Assembly (NCBI GenBank): GCA_022843385.1
Contig: JALHNT010000031.1
Span: forward strand, 1 to 64,000
Origin: Anaerolineae bacterium
GTDB lineage: Bacteria; Chloroflexota; Anaerolineae; Aggregatilineales; Phototrophicaceae
Direction of reading: 5' to 3'
DNA: 64,000 nucleotides
Part shown: piece by piece, positions 51,704-61,900 of the stretch
Numbering within the stretch: position 1 is the stretch's first letter
Layout of the letters: every line of letters begins with the position of its first letter
The notes under the pieces: generated by a model
Told to the model about the DNA's origin: nothing
The model's database searches: none
The model's input: the letters and a program-made list of their open reading frames with translations, nothing else
Position numbers and translations under genes: made by a program

Positions 51704-53398
51704 ATGGTACAAAAGCGACTCAATCGCCTGTTAAAGCTCGATCAGTACGAACAGGAATCAGATCGGCTGCGCGCTGCCCTGGTGTTAAGCTCATCTATTC
51801 TAATTCTAGTTCTGGCAACTATCGTGTTTCTGGTCGCACGCAATGAAACGCAGCAGAATATGTTCCAGCGAATGGCTGAGAACTGGCGCTCAACAGCGAC
51901 CGTGTTTGCCATCTATGCTGGCTCTTTGTTCAGTCTGATCCTGCTGCGGCTAGGAAAATTCGAATGGGCCAGCGGCAGCCTCATTCTGGGTGGCTCTGCT
52001 GCTATCTTTTTTGAAGTCGTGCTAGATGGCCTTTATTCATCCTCGCATCCGGTATTTCTGGCGCTCATCATTCTGATATCTGTTGTCTTGCTCGGGCAGC
52101 GCGGATTATTGTTTGGAACCATTATGGTGAGCGTGATGACGCTCATCGGCTTTGATGCCCGCCAAACATTGCCAGCCCCAGAGACAGTCAATAACGTGTC
52201 ATCCGGGATCATTACCTGGTTAATGCTGATGCTGGTTGCTGCGGTTAGCTGGCTTTTCATCCGCTTTAACCGCATCAGTCGGCAGGAAGGCGCGGCGGGG
52301 GCGCGTGGCGAACAGGCCAAACAGGCTGAGATTATCAGCCAGATTGCCCAACGCATCTCGGGACGTTCCTCGCTGGACGAGGTATTGAACAATGCGATTG
52401 AACAGGTACGTCTGAATTATCCAGATATTTATCACGCTCAGATCTATCTGATTGACGAAACCGTAGCCCGCCTGGTCGCCAGCACCGGCGAAGTCGGTAA
52501 GAAATTGCTGGAACGTCAACACGCCCTTGCTGTCGGCAGCCAGAGCGTTATCGGTACTGTAAGTGCCGTCAATCGTGCCATCGTCGCCCGATCCGGCGAC
52601 TCAGTTCATCATCGCAACGAATTTCTCCCCAATACACGCACCGAAGCGGCATTCCCATTACGGCGCGGCACCGTTGTGATTGGTGTGCTAGATGTGCAGA
52701 GCAAACAGGAAAATGCCTTCATCGAAGACAGTTTGCCCCTCTTTCAGGCATTGGCTGATCATATCGCCATCGCCATTGATAACGCTCAATTGTTCGAAGC
52801 GACGCAGCGACAGCTCGGCGAGAATCAGTCGCTGCTCGATCAATTGAGTCGTAACATGACTGAGCTGAACCGCCTGAACCGGCGGCTGACCGGTCAGTTC
52901 TGGCAGGACTACCTAAATCAACAGAGCAATCAACTTGGCGTTGAAATTGATCTGGACGAGAACGTGAGCGTCCGCCATCTGTCACTGACGCCCGGCATTC
53001 AGGAAGCGATCCGCTTTAATCAATCGGTACAGAATCGCCAGGCAGGCAAACACCAGATCGCTGTCCCGCTGCGCGTACGCGGCGAAGTCATTGGCGCTAT
53101 GGAATTTGAACTGGATGAAGGGGCTTCATTGGCACCAGAGGATATTGTTTTGTTGGAAGAAGTCAGCGAACAGTTGGGTTTAGCTGCCGAAAGCAACCGC
53201 CTGTTCGAAGTCAGCCAGCGAATGGCACAGCGTGAGGCGTTGGTGAACGAAATCAGCTCCCGCCTACAGACGACTAGCAGTGTCGAGATGACCCTGAGTG
53301 CTGCTGCCCGCAGCCTGAAGGAAACGCTGCGGCTGGATCGGGTTTCGATCCGGCTGGGGACGCCGCCGGTCAATGGGGCTAAGGAGGAAGTGCAATGA
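51704..53398 (+). CDS. Membrane GAF sensory protein (array gene 2)
   Basis: A 564-residue protein with five or six membrane helices in residues about 20-195. A GAF domain follows at about 215-365 ('LNYPDIYHAQIYLIDETVAR', 'VIGVLDVQSKQENAF'). A linker contains 'FWQDYLNQQ' near 400, then a degenerate GAF half ('IAVPLRVRGEVIGAMEFELD', about 450-500) and the shared C-terminal tail ('EALVNEISSRLQTTS ... RVSIRLG'). I chose the ATG at 51704, which has GAGGAAG 9 bases before it; an ATG at 51686 overlaps the previous gene. It has no output domain. Its stop overlaps the next start (ATGA). Confidence 0.85.
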   Translation: MVQKRLNRLLKLDQYEQESDRLRAALVLSSSILILVLATIVFLVARNETQQNMFQRMAENWRSTATVFAIYAGSLFSLILLRLGKFEWASGSLILGGSAAIFFEVVLDGLYSSSHPVFLALIILISVVLLGQRGLLFGTIMVSVMTLIGFDARQTLPAPETVNNVSSGIITWLMLMLVAAVSWLFIRFNRISRQEGAAGARGEQAKQAEIISQIAQRISGRSSLDEVLNNAIEQVRLNYPDIYHAQIYLIDETVARLVASTGEVGKKLLERQHALAVGSQSVIGTVSAVNRAIVARSGDSVHHRNEFLPNTRTEAAFPLRRGTVVIGVLDVQSKQENAFIEDSLPLFQALADHIAIAIDNAQLFEATQRQLGENQSLLDQLSRNMTELNRLNRRLTGQFWQDYLNQQSNQLGVEIDLDENVSVRHLSLTPGIQEAIRFNQSVQNRQAGKHQIAVPLRVRGEVIGAMEFELDEGASLAPEDIVLLEEVSEQLGLAAESNRLFEVSQRMAQREALVNEISSRLQTTSSVEMTLSAAARSLKETLRLDRVSIRLGTPPVNGAKEEVQ

Positions 53399-54969
53399 CT
53401 CAGACACCTCAATGGGATGATTTTCGTGCCTTGCGCGTGCGCTTCATCTACATAATCGGCATCTATTCGCTGATTGTTTCGATACTGGGTATCGGCAGCG
53501 CTATTGCCGTTGAAGGATTTGATACCGATGGATTGCTGGCATCCTTCACTTTTGTCATCATGGCGCTGGTTGCTATTGGGCTAGCGTATCGCCGCCAGAT
53601 CGTTCCAGCGGGTATGTTGCTGGTCGCGAGCTATGTCCTATCGACATTGACTATCCCTATTGCATTTTTGCTCAATGGTACCTTTGCCATCATCGGTGCT
53701 GCCTTGTTAACTCCACCGGTGATCTACTGGCTCACTAACGGGTTAATGTTCGCAGTTGGGCTGCTGCGCATCATGCAGACTGCACAAAGCAGCGATGGGT
53801 TCAGCTTTGACTCGGTGACTTATCTACTAGTGTTTATTGGTATCAGCCTGACTCTACGCTACCTGGTCAATCGTTTCGAGAAATCAGCACAACGAGCCAG
53901 TCAGACGGCGTCCTATCTGCGCGAGACTGCCGCGATCAGCCAAGCACTGAGCAACGTGCTTAATGTAAATGATCTGCTCATCAAAGCCGCCAGCGAAGTA
54001 CAGCAGCGCTTTGATGTGAACCAGGTTCAGATCTTCCTGATGGATAACAATGGCAAGAAAGCGCAATTGGCCGCCAGCACGGTTGCTTCCAGCCAGCGCC
54101 TGTTCGAACAGCGCTATGCCCTTGAAGCCAGTGCCGCCAGCCATATCGGGCAGGTCATCAAGCTGCGCCAACCGATCAACCTCAACCAGATCGGTAGTAC
54201 GGCTCCGGACATCCTGGCGAATACGCGCTCCGCGCTGGCTCTCCCCATCTTTGATGGTGAACGTCTGATGGGAGTGCTGGACGTGCAGAGCCGCTTCATC
54301 AACGCCTTTGGCAGCGATCTTTCCCAGACCTTACAAATCGTTGCCAACCAGATCGGTGCGGCTATCCGTAATGCCCAACTCTTCGACGCTCAGGAACACA
54401 GCAGCCGAGACAGCAAACGCCTGATGCTCGATGCCCAGACCAATCTGCGTGAGATTCAACGTCTGAACCAGGAACTCACCCGTGCCGGCTGGCAGGAGTA
54501 TCTGACAACCCGCCAGGCCACCCGCGGCATCAGCTTGAGTGATCAGGACATCAGTATTCAGCATGAATGGACGCCGGATCAAATTGCAGCCACTCAGGCG
54601 CGCAAGCCAGTTGTGCGGAGCGAGAATGGACAGCAGATTGTGGCGCTGCCACTGATGCTTGGATCAGAAATCATTGGAGCGATGGAGATAGAAGCACGCC
54701 ACGAAATGGGTGACGTTGAATTGCAGGAATTGGTCAGTCTGATCGCGCAGCGCCTGGCGACAAACCTGGATAAAGCACGTCTGTTCGAAGAATCGCAAGA
54801 AGCAGCGGCGCGCGAACAGCGCATCAACGAAATTGTCGCTCAATACCAGTCAATCAATAATGTGGATGATTTGCTGCGCGTCACTGTTAAAGAGCTAAGT
54901 GAGATGCTTGGCGCAAAACAGGCCAGCATTCATCTCAACCCGATGATCCGCGAGGAGGCGCAGGCATGA
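53395..54969 (+). CDS. Membrane GAF sensory protein (array gene 3)
   Basis: A 524-residue paralogue of the gene before it. About six membrane helices lie in residues 15-160, and a coiled linker leads to a GAF at about 180-330 ('QQRFDVNQVQIFLMDNNGKK', 'ALPIFDGERLMGVLDVQS'). The 'GWQEYLTTRQ' linker (near 365), a degenerate second GAF half ('IVALPLMLGSEIIGAMEIEA') and the tail 'RINEIVAQYQSINNVDDLLR ... LGAKQASIHL' complete it. No output domain is present. It is coupled to both neighbours by 4-bp overlaps, which suggests fixed stoichiometry among the products. Confidence 0.85.
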   Translation: MTQTPQWDDFRALRVRFIYIIGIYSLIVSILGIGSAIAVEGFDTDGLLASFTFVIMALVAIGLAYRRQIVPAGMLLVASYVLSTLTIPIAFLLNGTFAIIGAALLTPPVIYWLTNGLMFAVGLLRIMQTAQSSDGFSFDSVTYLLVFIGISLTLRYLVNRFEKSAQRASQTASYLRETAAISQALSNVLNVNDLLIKAASEVQQRFDVNQVQIFLMDNNGKKAQLAASTVASSQRLFEQRYALEASAASHIGQVIKLRQPINLNQIGSTAPDILANTRSALALPIFDGERLMGVLDVQSRFINAFGSDLSQTLQIVANQIGAAIRNAQLFDAQEHSSRDSKRLMLDAQTNLREIQRLNQELTRAGWQEYLTTRQATRGISLSDQDISIQHEWTPDQIAATQARKPVVRSENGQQIVALPLMLGSEIIGAMEIEARHEMGDVELQELVSLIAQRLATNLDKARLFEESQEAAAREQRINEIVAQYQSINNVDDLLRVTVKELSEMLGAKQASIHLNPMIREEAQA

Positions 54970-56645
54970 ATCTGCTGCTGGGGTTTTTCCGCGTCCAGTT
55001 TACCTATAGCAACCGGCTGGAAGCACGGCTGGCAAGCCTGCTGCTGTATAGCAGCATGGCCTTTTTTCTGGCAGCCGGAATTTATTCCGTCATATCCGTC
55101 ATTCCCTGGATCATCGAGAATAACACGATTGATCTGCTCACTCTCGTAGTTCCGTTAGTTGCTATCGCCAGCATCGGCGTCTATATCCTCATCCAGGGTG
55201 GGCAACTGACGGCAGCTCGTGCCCTGTTCATCGGGTCAATCACCCTGGCTGCCCTCTCGATCCTGTTCCAGTGGCCGCGTGAATTGCCGAATCTAGGCGA
55301 CATTGACAACGTGGTACTGTTGATACCCGTGATTGCCAGCGGCCTGATTCTGGGTCGACGAGGCCTGTTAACAGTGACACTGATTACGATAATTGCGCTG
55401 CTGCTGGCTGCGCTGGGGCAAACCACCAATACAGCACAAATTATCACGGTACCCGCCAACGAAGCCCTTTATCAACTAATGGTGCTGCTGATCGTGGTTG
55501 TGGTGTTGGCAGGAATGCTGTTGGCATTTGCCAGTGGAATAGAGCGAATTGCCAGCGAGGCATTGCGGATCAATCAGCGGCGTGACTGGATTCATCGATT
55601 GAATCAAGGCCTACAGGATATTGAAGGCAACGAACGCGATGTGCTAAAGGCTGCGCTCAACCGCATCAACAGTGAAATGCCTGGCATCCAGACTGAAATT
55701 TATCTTATGGATGAAGCTGGCAACCTGTTTCGTGGAATTGCAGCGGTGAATATGCAACGCGATCGAGTTTTGCTAAGCGACGGTAGCCACATCAGCGAAG
55801 CCGTGCGTAATCGGGCAGGTTATCTTGTGACCCGGAACGATGTTACTGATTTGCGCCGTTATCTCAATCAAGCTTCAAGTGAAGGAGTGGCGCTGCCGCT
55901 GCTGGAGGGACAACAGATTCTGGGCGTCATAGATTTTCAAAAGGCCGATGCTTTTGAGCGTGATCAGATGGAAACACTGGCACTGCTGGCTGAGCAAGTG
56001 GCACTCTCCTATCGCCAAAGCCGCGACCGTAATCGTATGACGCAACAGTTACGTGAACAAAACGTCACGCTGGATAACTTGCGTGAACAATTGGCAACTT
56101 TTGTGAAACAGGAGCAGCAGCGCACTGTAGGTGTATGGCAACAATATGTTCAGGGTCGCGGACGCAAGATTATCGGATTCGACATGGAGGCGGGCAGTGC
56201 ACAGCCAGTACCTTCAGTTTGGGTACCGGGTGGGGTAGCTGAAGCAGTGCGTACAGGAGCGATGCAGACTGAGCAGCGCGATGGTGAACAGGTGGTCAGC
56301 ATTCCGATCCGCTTCCGTGATCAGTCGCTCGGTGCCATGTCCTTCACTCTGCCATCCGAGCGTCCTGTCAGTCAACAACAACTTGAAGTAGCTAAGGTAG
56401 TTTCGGAACGGTTGGCACTGGCACTGGAAAACAGTCGGTTGTTTGAACAAAGCCAGGCACAAGCTCACCGCGAACGGCGCGTGAATGATATCAACGCCTT
56501 GCTGATTGGCTCGACTGATGTTCAGGCCGTGCTTAATCTGGCAGCAGAAAACTTTAATGAGGCTCTGGGTGCGATCAATACCCGTATTTATATCCAGCCC
56601 CAAGCGCTGGAAGAACCACGCGCCCAGCAGGAGGCGGATCGATGA
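54966..56645 (+). CDS. Membrane GAF sensory protein (array gene 4)
   Basis: A 559-residue protein with the same plan: about six membrane helices in residues 20-195, a GAF at about 215-355 ('INSEMPGIQTEIYLMDEAGN', 'GVALPLLEGQQILGVIDFQK'), then the linker with 'VWQQYVQGRG' near 390. A degenerate GAF half with 'VVSIPIRFRDQSLGAMSFTL' follows, and the tail 'RRVNDINALLIGSTDVQAVL ... LGAINTRIYIQP'. Its GAF is more diverged than those of genes 2 and 3. No catalytic domain is seen. It overlaps both neighbours by 4 bp. Confidence 0.85.
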   Translation: MNLLLGFFRVQFTYSNRLEARLASLLLYSSMAFFLAAGIYSVISVIPWIIENNTIDLLTLVVPLVAIASIGVYILIQGGQLTAARALFIGSITLAALSILFQWPRELPNLGDIDNVVLLIPVIASGLILGRRGLLTVTLITIIALLLAALGQTTNTAQIITVPANEALYQLMVLLIVVVVLAGMLLAFASGIERIASEALRINQRRDWIHRLNQGLQDIEGNERDVLKAALNRINSEMPGIQTEIYLMDEAGNLFRGIAAVNMQRDRVLLSDGSHISEAVRNRAGYLVTRNDVTDLRRYLNQASSEGVALPLLEGQQILGVIDFQKADAFERDQMETLALLAEQVALSYRQSRDRNRMTQQLREQNVTLDNLREQLATFVKQEQQRTVGVWQQYVQGRGRKIIGFDMEAGSAQPVPSVWVPGGVAEAVRTGAMQTEQRDGEQVVSIPIRFRDQSLGAMSFTLPSERPVSQQQLEVAKVVSERLALALENSRLFEQSQAQAHRERRVNDINALLIGSTDVQAVLNLAAENFNEALGAINTRIYIQPQALEEPRAQQEADR

Positions 56646-58870
56646 AATCTTTGTTGAGAGCGCTTAATCCGCTGAACTGGTCGCTATGGATCAAGTTTAC
56701 ATTTGGCTTCGTCACGGCGATTCTGATCCCGTTGATGCTGATAGGCGCAACCGGGTTGCTGGTGCTGAATGGAATCTATTTTCAGGATGTCGGGAAATTT
56801 CTGGATCAGATCGTCCAGAACCAGCAGCAAGTCATCAGCAACAATCTGGTCGCCGCACAAACTTCCCTCGAATCATTAACCACGCAGCGTGAGTTGAATG
56901 AACACTTTCAACCACTATTGACAGAAGATGTGATTGCACGCGAGGATATAGAGAACCTATCGTCACATCTGCAAAGCATTATCCTCACCTCGCCCTATTT
57001 CGAAGATATGCGCCTGCTGCGCAATGATGGTCTGCTGGTCGCACGGGCAACAGCATTCTCGACAATCAGCAGCACTCGAACGGATTCTGGTTCGTTAGCC
57101 TTTCAACAGGCCAGCAGCGGCTTGCTGCAAAATCGCTATCGTCTCACCATCGTCCACGACAGCGCACGGGTGCTGCGCGTCGAGTTGACGCTGGCAATCC
57201 GTGATGAGAATGGTCAGACTTTAGGCTTCATGGTGGCTGCACTGAATACAGCAAATGTATTTCTGAGCAATCTTGCGCTACCTGCCAATGATTATGGTGC
57301 GCGCCTGTATCTTGTTCCGGTCAGCCAGACCATCTGGGTCAGTCAGGATCGTGTGAGTACCTTTAGTGATGCCACACCATTAAATCGACCGGTCATCTCA
57401 GCAGCAGTAGAAGGTACTGCCGTCAATCAGACAGTGGCAAGCGACGCTGGCAGCATTCTGAGTTATGGTGTCCCGATTTTTGATCCAGTAAATAGTAACA
57501 GAATCCTGTTTGCGCTCCTGATTGAAACCAGCCCCATCAGTGCCGTCAATTTCACCCTTGATCAATTGGGAACCACACGTCTCTTCGTTATTGTTATCGG
57601 TTTGGGATTGGTGATGCTGGCACTGACAGTAGCATTCCATCAGGTCATCACCGTTCCGCTTAAGGGTCTGCGCCAGTCCATTCAGGCCATCACACGAGGC
57701 GACTTCAAGCAACCTGTCCCAACCGCAGCGCGATTGGACGAAATCGGGGAAATTGGTGCAGCCTTCGTTGATATGCGCCAATATGTCCGGAATTTATTGG
57801 ACGATCTCGAGTCGCGCATTGCCTTACGTGCACGTGACATCAACGCCACCCAGGAAGTCAGCCGGTTCGCTGCTACTCAGCGCGACCTGCAAACGCTGAT
57901 GGAACAGGTTGTAGAGCTGATTGTCGAGAAGTTCCCCAGCATTTATCACAGCCAGATCTTCCTGGTCGATAACGCACGTCAGTTCACTGTACTGCGTGCC
58001 AGTACCGGCGAAGTCGGCCGACTGCTGCTGGAACGAGGGCATCGTCTGGCCGTTGGCAGCTCCAGCCTGGTGGGACAAGCGAGTGCTGTCAGCCGACCGT
58101 TCATCGCCCGTGACACAGCCGCGAGCAATATTCATCGTCCCAATGTGCTTCTGCCAGAAACATTGGCTGAACTGGCAGTCCCCCTGCGTGTAGGTAATCA
58201 GGTTATCGGTGTGCTGGATGTACAAAGCAAATTCCGCAATGCTTTCAACCCAGATGAAATCGGTATTCTGGAAACCCTGGCGGATCAGGTAGCGGTCGCG
58301 ATTGAGAACGCTCGCCTATACCAGGAATCATTGCGCCGTCTGGAAGAATTGGAACGAGCCAATCGTAAAGCCACCCTTCAGGCATGGCAGGAATACCTCT
58401 ATGCCCAGCGCGAACGTCAGATGACTAGTATGTCGGGAATGCAGACCTCCACTGATACATCGGAACTGCGGCAGCGTGCGATACAAACCGGTGAAATCGC
58501 AGTAGGAATGTTAACCCCCCAACAGACGGTTCCCATCGCAGTGCCAATCCGCCTGCGCGATCAGATTATTGGTGCGGTGGAATGGGAAGTGCGAGACCAG
58601 GACATGAGTGACGATAAGTTGCAACTGGCGCAAGAGCTTGCGAGCCGTCTAGCGGTGAGTCTGGATAATGCCCGCTTGTTCCAGGAAAGCCAGCGCGCAG
58701 CCGAACGCGAACGTGTGGTGAACATGATCGCCGCGAAGCTGACACCGCAGACTCAGATTAACGATATTCTGCAAACGGCTGTACGTGAAGTCGGGCAAGC
58801 ATTACGCTCACCCCAGGTGAGCATCCGCTTGCAGCGGCCACTCAACGGAAATCACAACGGTCAGGGCTAA
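56642..58870 (+). CDS. Membrane GAF sensory protein with extracytoplasmic sensor and HAMP (array gene 5)
   Basis: A 742-residue protein. Membrane helix 1 is at about 15-38, an extracytoplasmic Cache-like sensor domain at about 40-305 ('YFEDMRLLRNDGLLVARATA') and helix 2 at about 312-335. A HAMP linker follows (about 336-390, 'TVPLKGLRQSIQAITRGDFK'), then a GAF at about 415-560 ('SIYHSQIFLVDNARQFTVLR'). The 'AWQEYLYAQRE' segment is near 582, then a degenerate GAF half and the shared tail 'RVVNMIAAKLTPQTQINDIL ... VSIRLQ'. There is no kinase. It looks like a methyl-accepting or kinase sensor whose output was removed. It ends 73 bases before the giant gene. Confidence 0.87.
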   Translation: MKSLLRALNPLNWSLWIKFTFGFVTAILIPLMLIGATGLLVLNGIYFQDVGKFLDQIVQNQQQVISNNLVAAQTSLESLTTQRELNEHFQPLLTEDVIAREDIENLSSHLQSIILTSPYFEDMRLLRNDGLLVARATAFSTISSTRTDSGSLAFQQASSGLLQNRYRLTIVHDSARVLRVELTLAIRDENGQTLGFMVAALNTANVFLSNLALPANDYGARLYLVPVSQTIWVSQDRVSTFSDATPLNRPVISAAVEGTAVNQTVASDAGSILSYGVPIFDPVNSNRILFALLIETSPISAVNFTLDQLGTTRLFVIVIGLGLVMLALTVAFHQVITVPLKGLRQSIQAITRGDFKQPVPTAARLDEIGEIGAAFVDMRQYVRNLLDDLESRIALRARDINATQEVSRFAATQRDLQTLMEQVVELIVEKFPSIYHSQIFLVDNARQFTVLRASTGEVGRLLLERGHRLAVGSSSLVGQASAVSRPFIARDTAASNIHRPNVLLPETLAELAVPLRVGNQVIGVLDVQSKFRNAFNPDEIGILETLADQVAVAIENARLYQESLRRLEELERANRKATLQAWQEYLYAQRERQMTSMSGMQTSTDTSELRQRAIQTGEIAVGMLTPQQTVPIAVPIRLRDQIIGAVEWEVRDQDMSDDKLQLAQELASRLAVSLDNARLFQESQRAAERERVVNMIAAKLTPQTQINDILQTAVREVGQALRSPQVSIRLQRPLNGNHNGQG

Positions 58871-58943
58871 ACCTTTGATCGTATACTGGTTAAGGAAGTT
58901 CGGGACGTGTCCGTCCGATTGCGCGAGCGAATAGGTAAGAAAT

Positions 58944-61900
58944 ATGGTGTCTTCAAATCAGCGCAGCTTACATCAGCAGGTCATCCGCCAATCGATACCT
59001 ATTGCGGTTGGTGTGCTTATCGTCCTCATCATTATGCTCCTGGTGGTCAGCTTTGAACGGGTGACCAATGAAGTGGAAAATGCACAGCGTGCAACACTCA
59101 TCATTCAAGCAAGTGTTCTGCAACGCGCCATCGACGAATTAACGAATGATGTTACCCTGTTGTCCCGTACCGACGAAGCGCTCCACTTCGGTGAATTGCT
59201 GCTAGAGACCGACACACAACGCACTGATGAATTCAATCAGGCGCAGCGACGGCTGACACAAGGTTTTCTGACGATCATCAATCAAACCAGTTATGCCCGC
59301 GTTCGTTTTCTGACGACGGCGGGTCAGGTCTATACCCAGGTCGAACTGAACAACAATATTCCCTTCTCCGATCTGCTGTTGCAAACGACGCCGATTAGCG
59401 ATTCGCTCCACTGGCAGCGAAGTCGTGATAATCTGCAAACGGTCATCGCGCCAATTAGCCCGCATAGCAGTCTTTCCGGTCGGCGTCTGTGGATTCGTGC
59501 TTTTGCGCCAGTGACAGACTCGGCCAACGAAAATCGATTTCTGGGGACAATTGAACTGGCGCTTGATGTGACAGCCCTCGTTCAGCCGACTCAACCCGAG
59601 GGTGCTCGATGGCTCATCATCAATCGTGATAACCAGGTCGTCAATCTTCTGAATGACTTGCCGCAACCTTTGGCTGAAGTCGATCCCTTGTTGGTTGATA
59701 GCTACGTCAATTTGAGCGCAGATTATCACGATGGGCAGATTGCATCCAGCGTCAGCGTTGATCTATCTTACGTTGAGGATGCGCCGTGGACCCTGGTGCT
59801 GCTCGAACCGGGTGCCCCAATCATACTCGGTTGGGTCGTCCGCGCCGTACTGGCGATCATAGTCATCACGACCATCGTTGGATTGGCGTGCTACCTGTTC
59901 TATCGCATCCTGCAGGCTCGCCTGACCCCGCTCACAACCACCAGCGAGATGGCTGTCAAACTAGCAATGGGCGAGATGACTGATACCTTACCAATCATTC
60001 CGTCGACAGACGAAATCGGCCAGTTGAATGATGCCTTCAAACGGATTTCGCACCGGGTCAATGAACTAAGTGCAGAACTTGGTGAAAATGTGCAGCAGAA
60101 CCAACAGCAGTTGGAGACTGCGCTGCGAATTAGCCACGAAATAAACGCTTCCCAACACATCAATAACCTGTTTGATCGGGCAATTGAACAGGTCTGTCGG
60201 GAGTTCAATCTGTATCAGGCACAGGCATTCCTAGTCGATGATGTGGCCTTGAACCTCGTATTGCATTACAGCTATGGCGAACACGCAGCTCACCTAATTG
60301 AACAACGTCCCCAGATCCTGATCGGTTCACCGACTCTTATTGGCAGCGTTGCCGCGTCTGGAGATGTGATTTTCGTCGACAATACCCGACGCGGGAGCAG
60401 TTATCAGCCGGACCTGCAATTGCCACAGACCGCCTCGCGAATCGCATTACCGCTGCTGGTGGAAGGACATGTGATCGGGGTACTGGATCTGCACAGCAAA
60501 ATTGCCCGACACTTCAAGGCCAATGAGATCGCCATCCTGCGACTATTGGCCGGCCACATCGCAATGGCCGTGCACAAAGCCAAGCTAATCAGCGACTTCG
60601 AGGTTCGATTAGCAGACGACACCCGTGTCAGCCAACCGTCCACACAAAAGATGGCAGATGCTTTGTCTGACTCGTTGGGACAGGAAAATGGCTATCGCTA
60701 CGATCTGAGCAACGTACAGGCGTTTTCAGACGTCGTAGACGACGAAAGTATTGCTGCCTTTAGTGCACCCATCAGTATTCGCGGTCAGGTGATTGGCACG
60801 ATCACAGCCGCCGCACCAGAAGGCCTATCCTTTGCTGAAGGCGACCACGCTATTCTCCGCGCAGTGGCGGATCGTGTTGGCCTGGCAGTGGAGAGCGCTC
60901 GATTGTTCCAGGAAACGCAGTCCAGCCTCGCAACAACATCCGCGCTCTATGAACTCAGCCGCCAGCTCAGTGAGGCCAATGGGCTGGATCAGGTTGTGCG
61001 GGCGGTATTGAACACATTTGTTCCTCAGGCTCGTAGCGGACAGATCTGGCTCTCAGATGATGATCGCACCCTGCGGTTGGCGGGACACTGGGATCAGGAA
61101 ATTGAAAGCGGTGAACGCGCCGAAGATGTGCGCTTCTCGACCGAACGGGTTGCACTGCTGCGCGACATGAGCGATCAGAAACTTAAGCTGATACAGGATG
61201 TCGCCCTGGATAATCGGCTCGATGCAACCCTACGCGAGTTGCTGCAGGGCTTTGGCGCTGCCGCTGCGGTTTTCATCCCTTTCGGCGGGCGCGGGCAATC
61301 ACACGGGCAATTTGGCTTGTTGTTTGATGCCCCGCGTCAATTCAGTGAAGCTGAAGGCCGACTATATAACACGTTGATCGATCAGGTCATGGTGGCTATC
61401 GACAACCGCTTGCTGACACAACGTACCGAAATGACTTTGCGACAGATTGAAAGCCTGTATGCCGCCAGCCGCCTCATCAATACCGCTGAGACGCCACAAC
61501 AGTTGATCATGGCACTGATGGCTGCATCCGAACAGCCCTACGAATTCGAGATTGGCCTGCTCGAAGGCAAGCTGGATGTAGAGGGTCTTCCGACACAGGT
61601 ACATATCATGGCTGGTACTGAGGGAGGCGGTGTTGCGGAACGCGATCTTGTCCTGCCGCTGACAGACAAATTGAATGCATTGCCAGCACTGCCAGGTGTA
61701 CCGGTCGAGGATGGGTTCCGTATGCCCTTCCCGCTTTACAGTGGCAATCAACCGCTTGCCGTCCTGTTCATATTCAGTACGGTCGATCATCCTCTCCATC
61801 TGGCTGATTATGATGTCTACCAAACGCTCGCCTCGCAAATCAGTACTGTGCTGCAAAACCAGCGCTTGCTCCTGCAAACATCCCAGGCACTCGATGAAAC

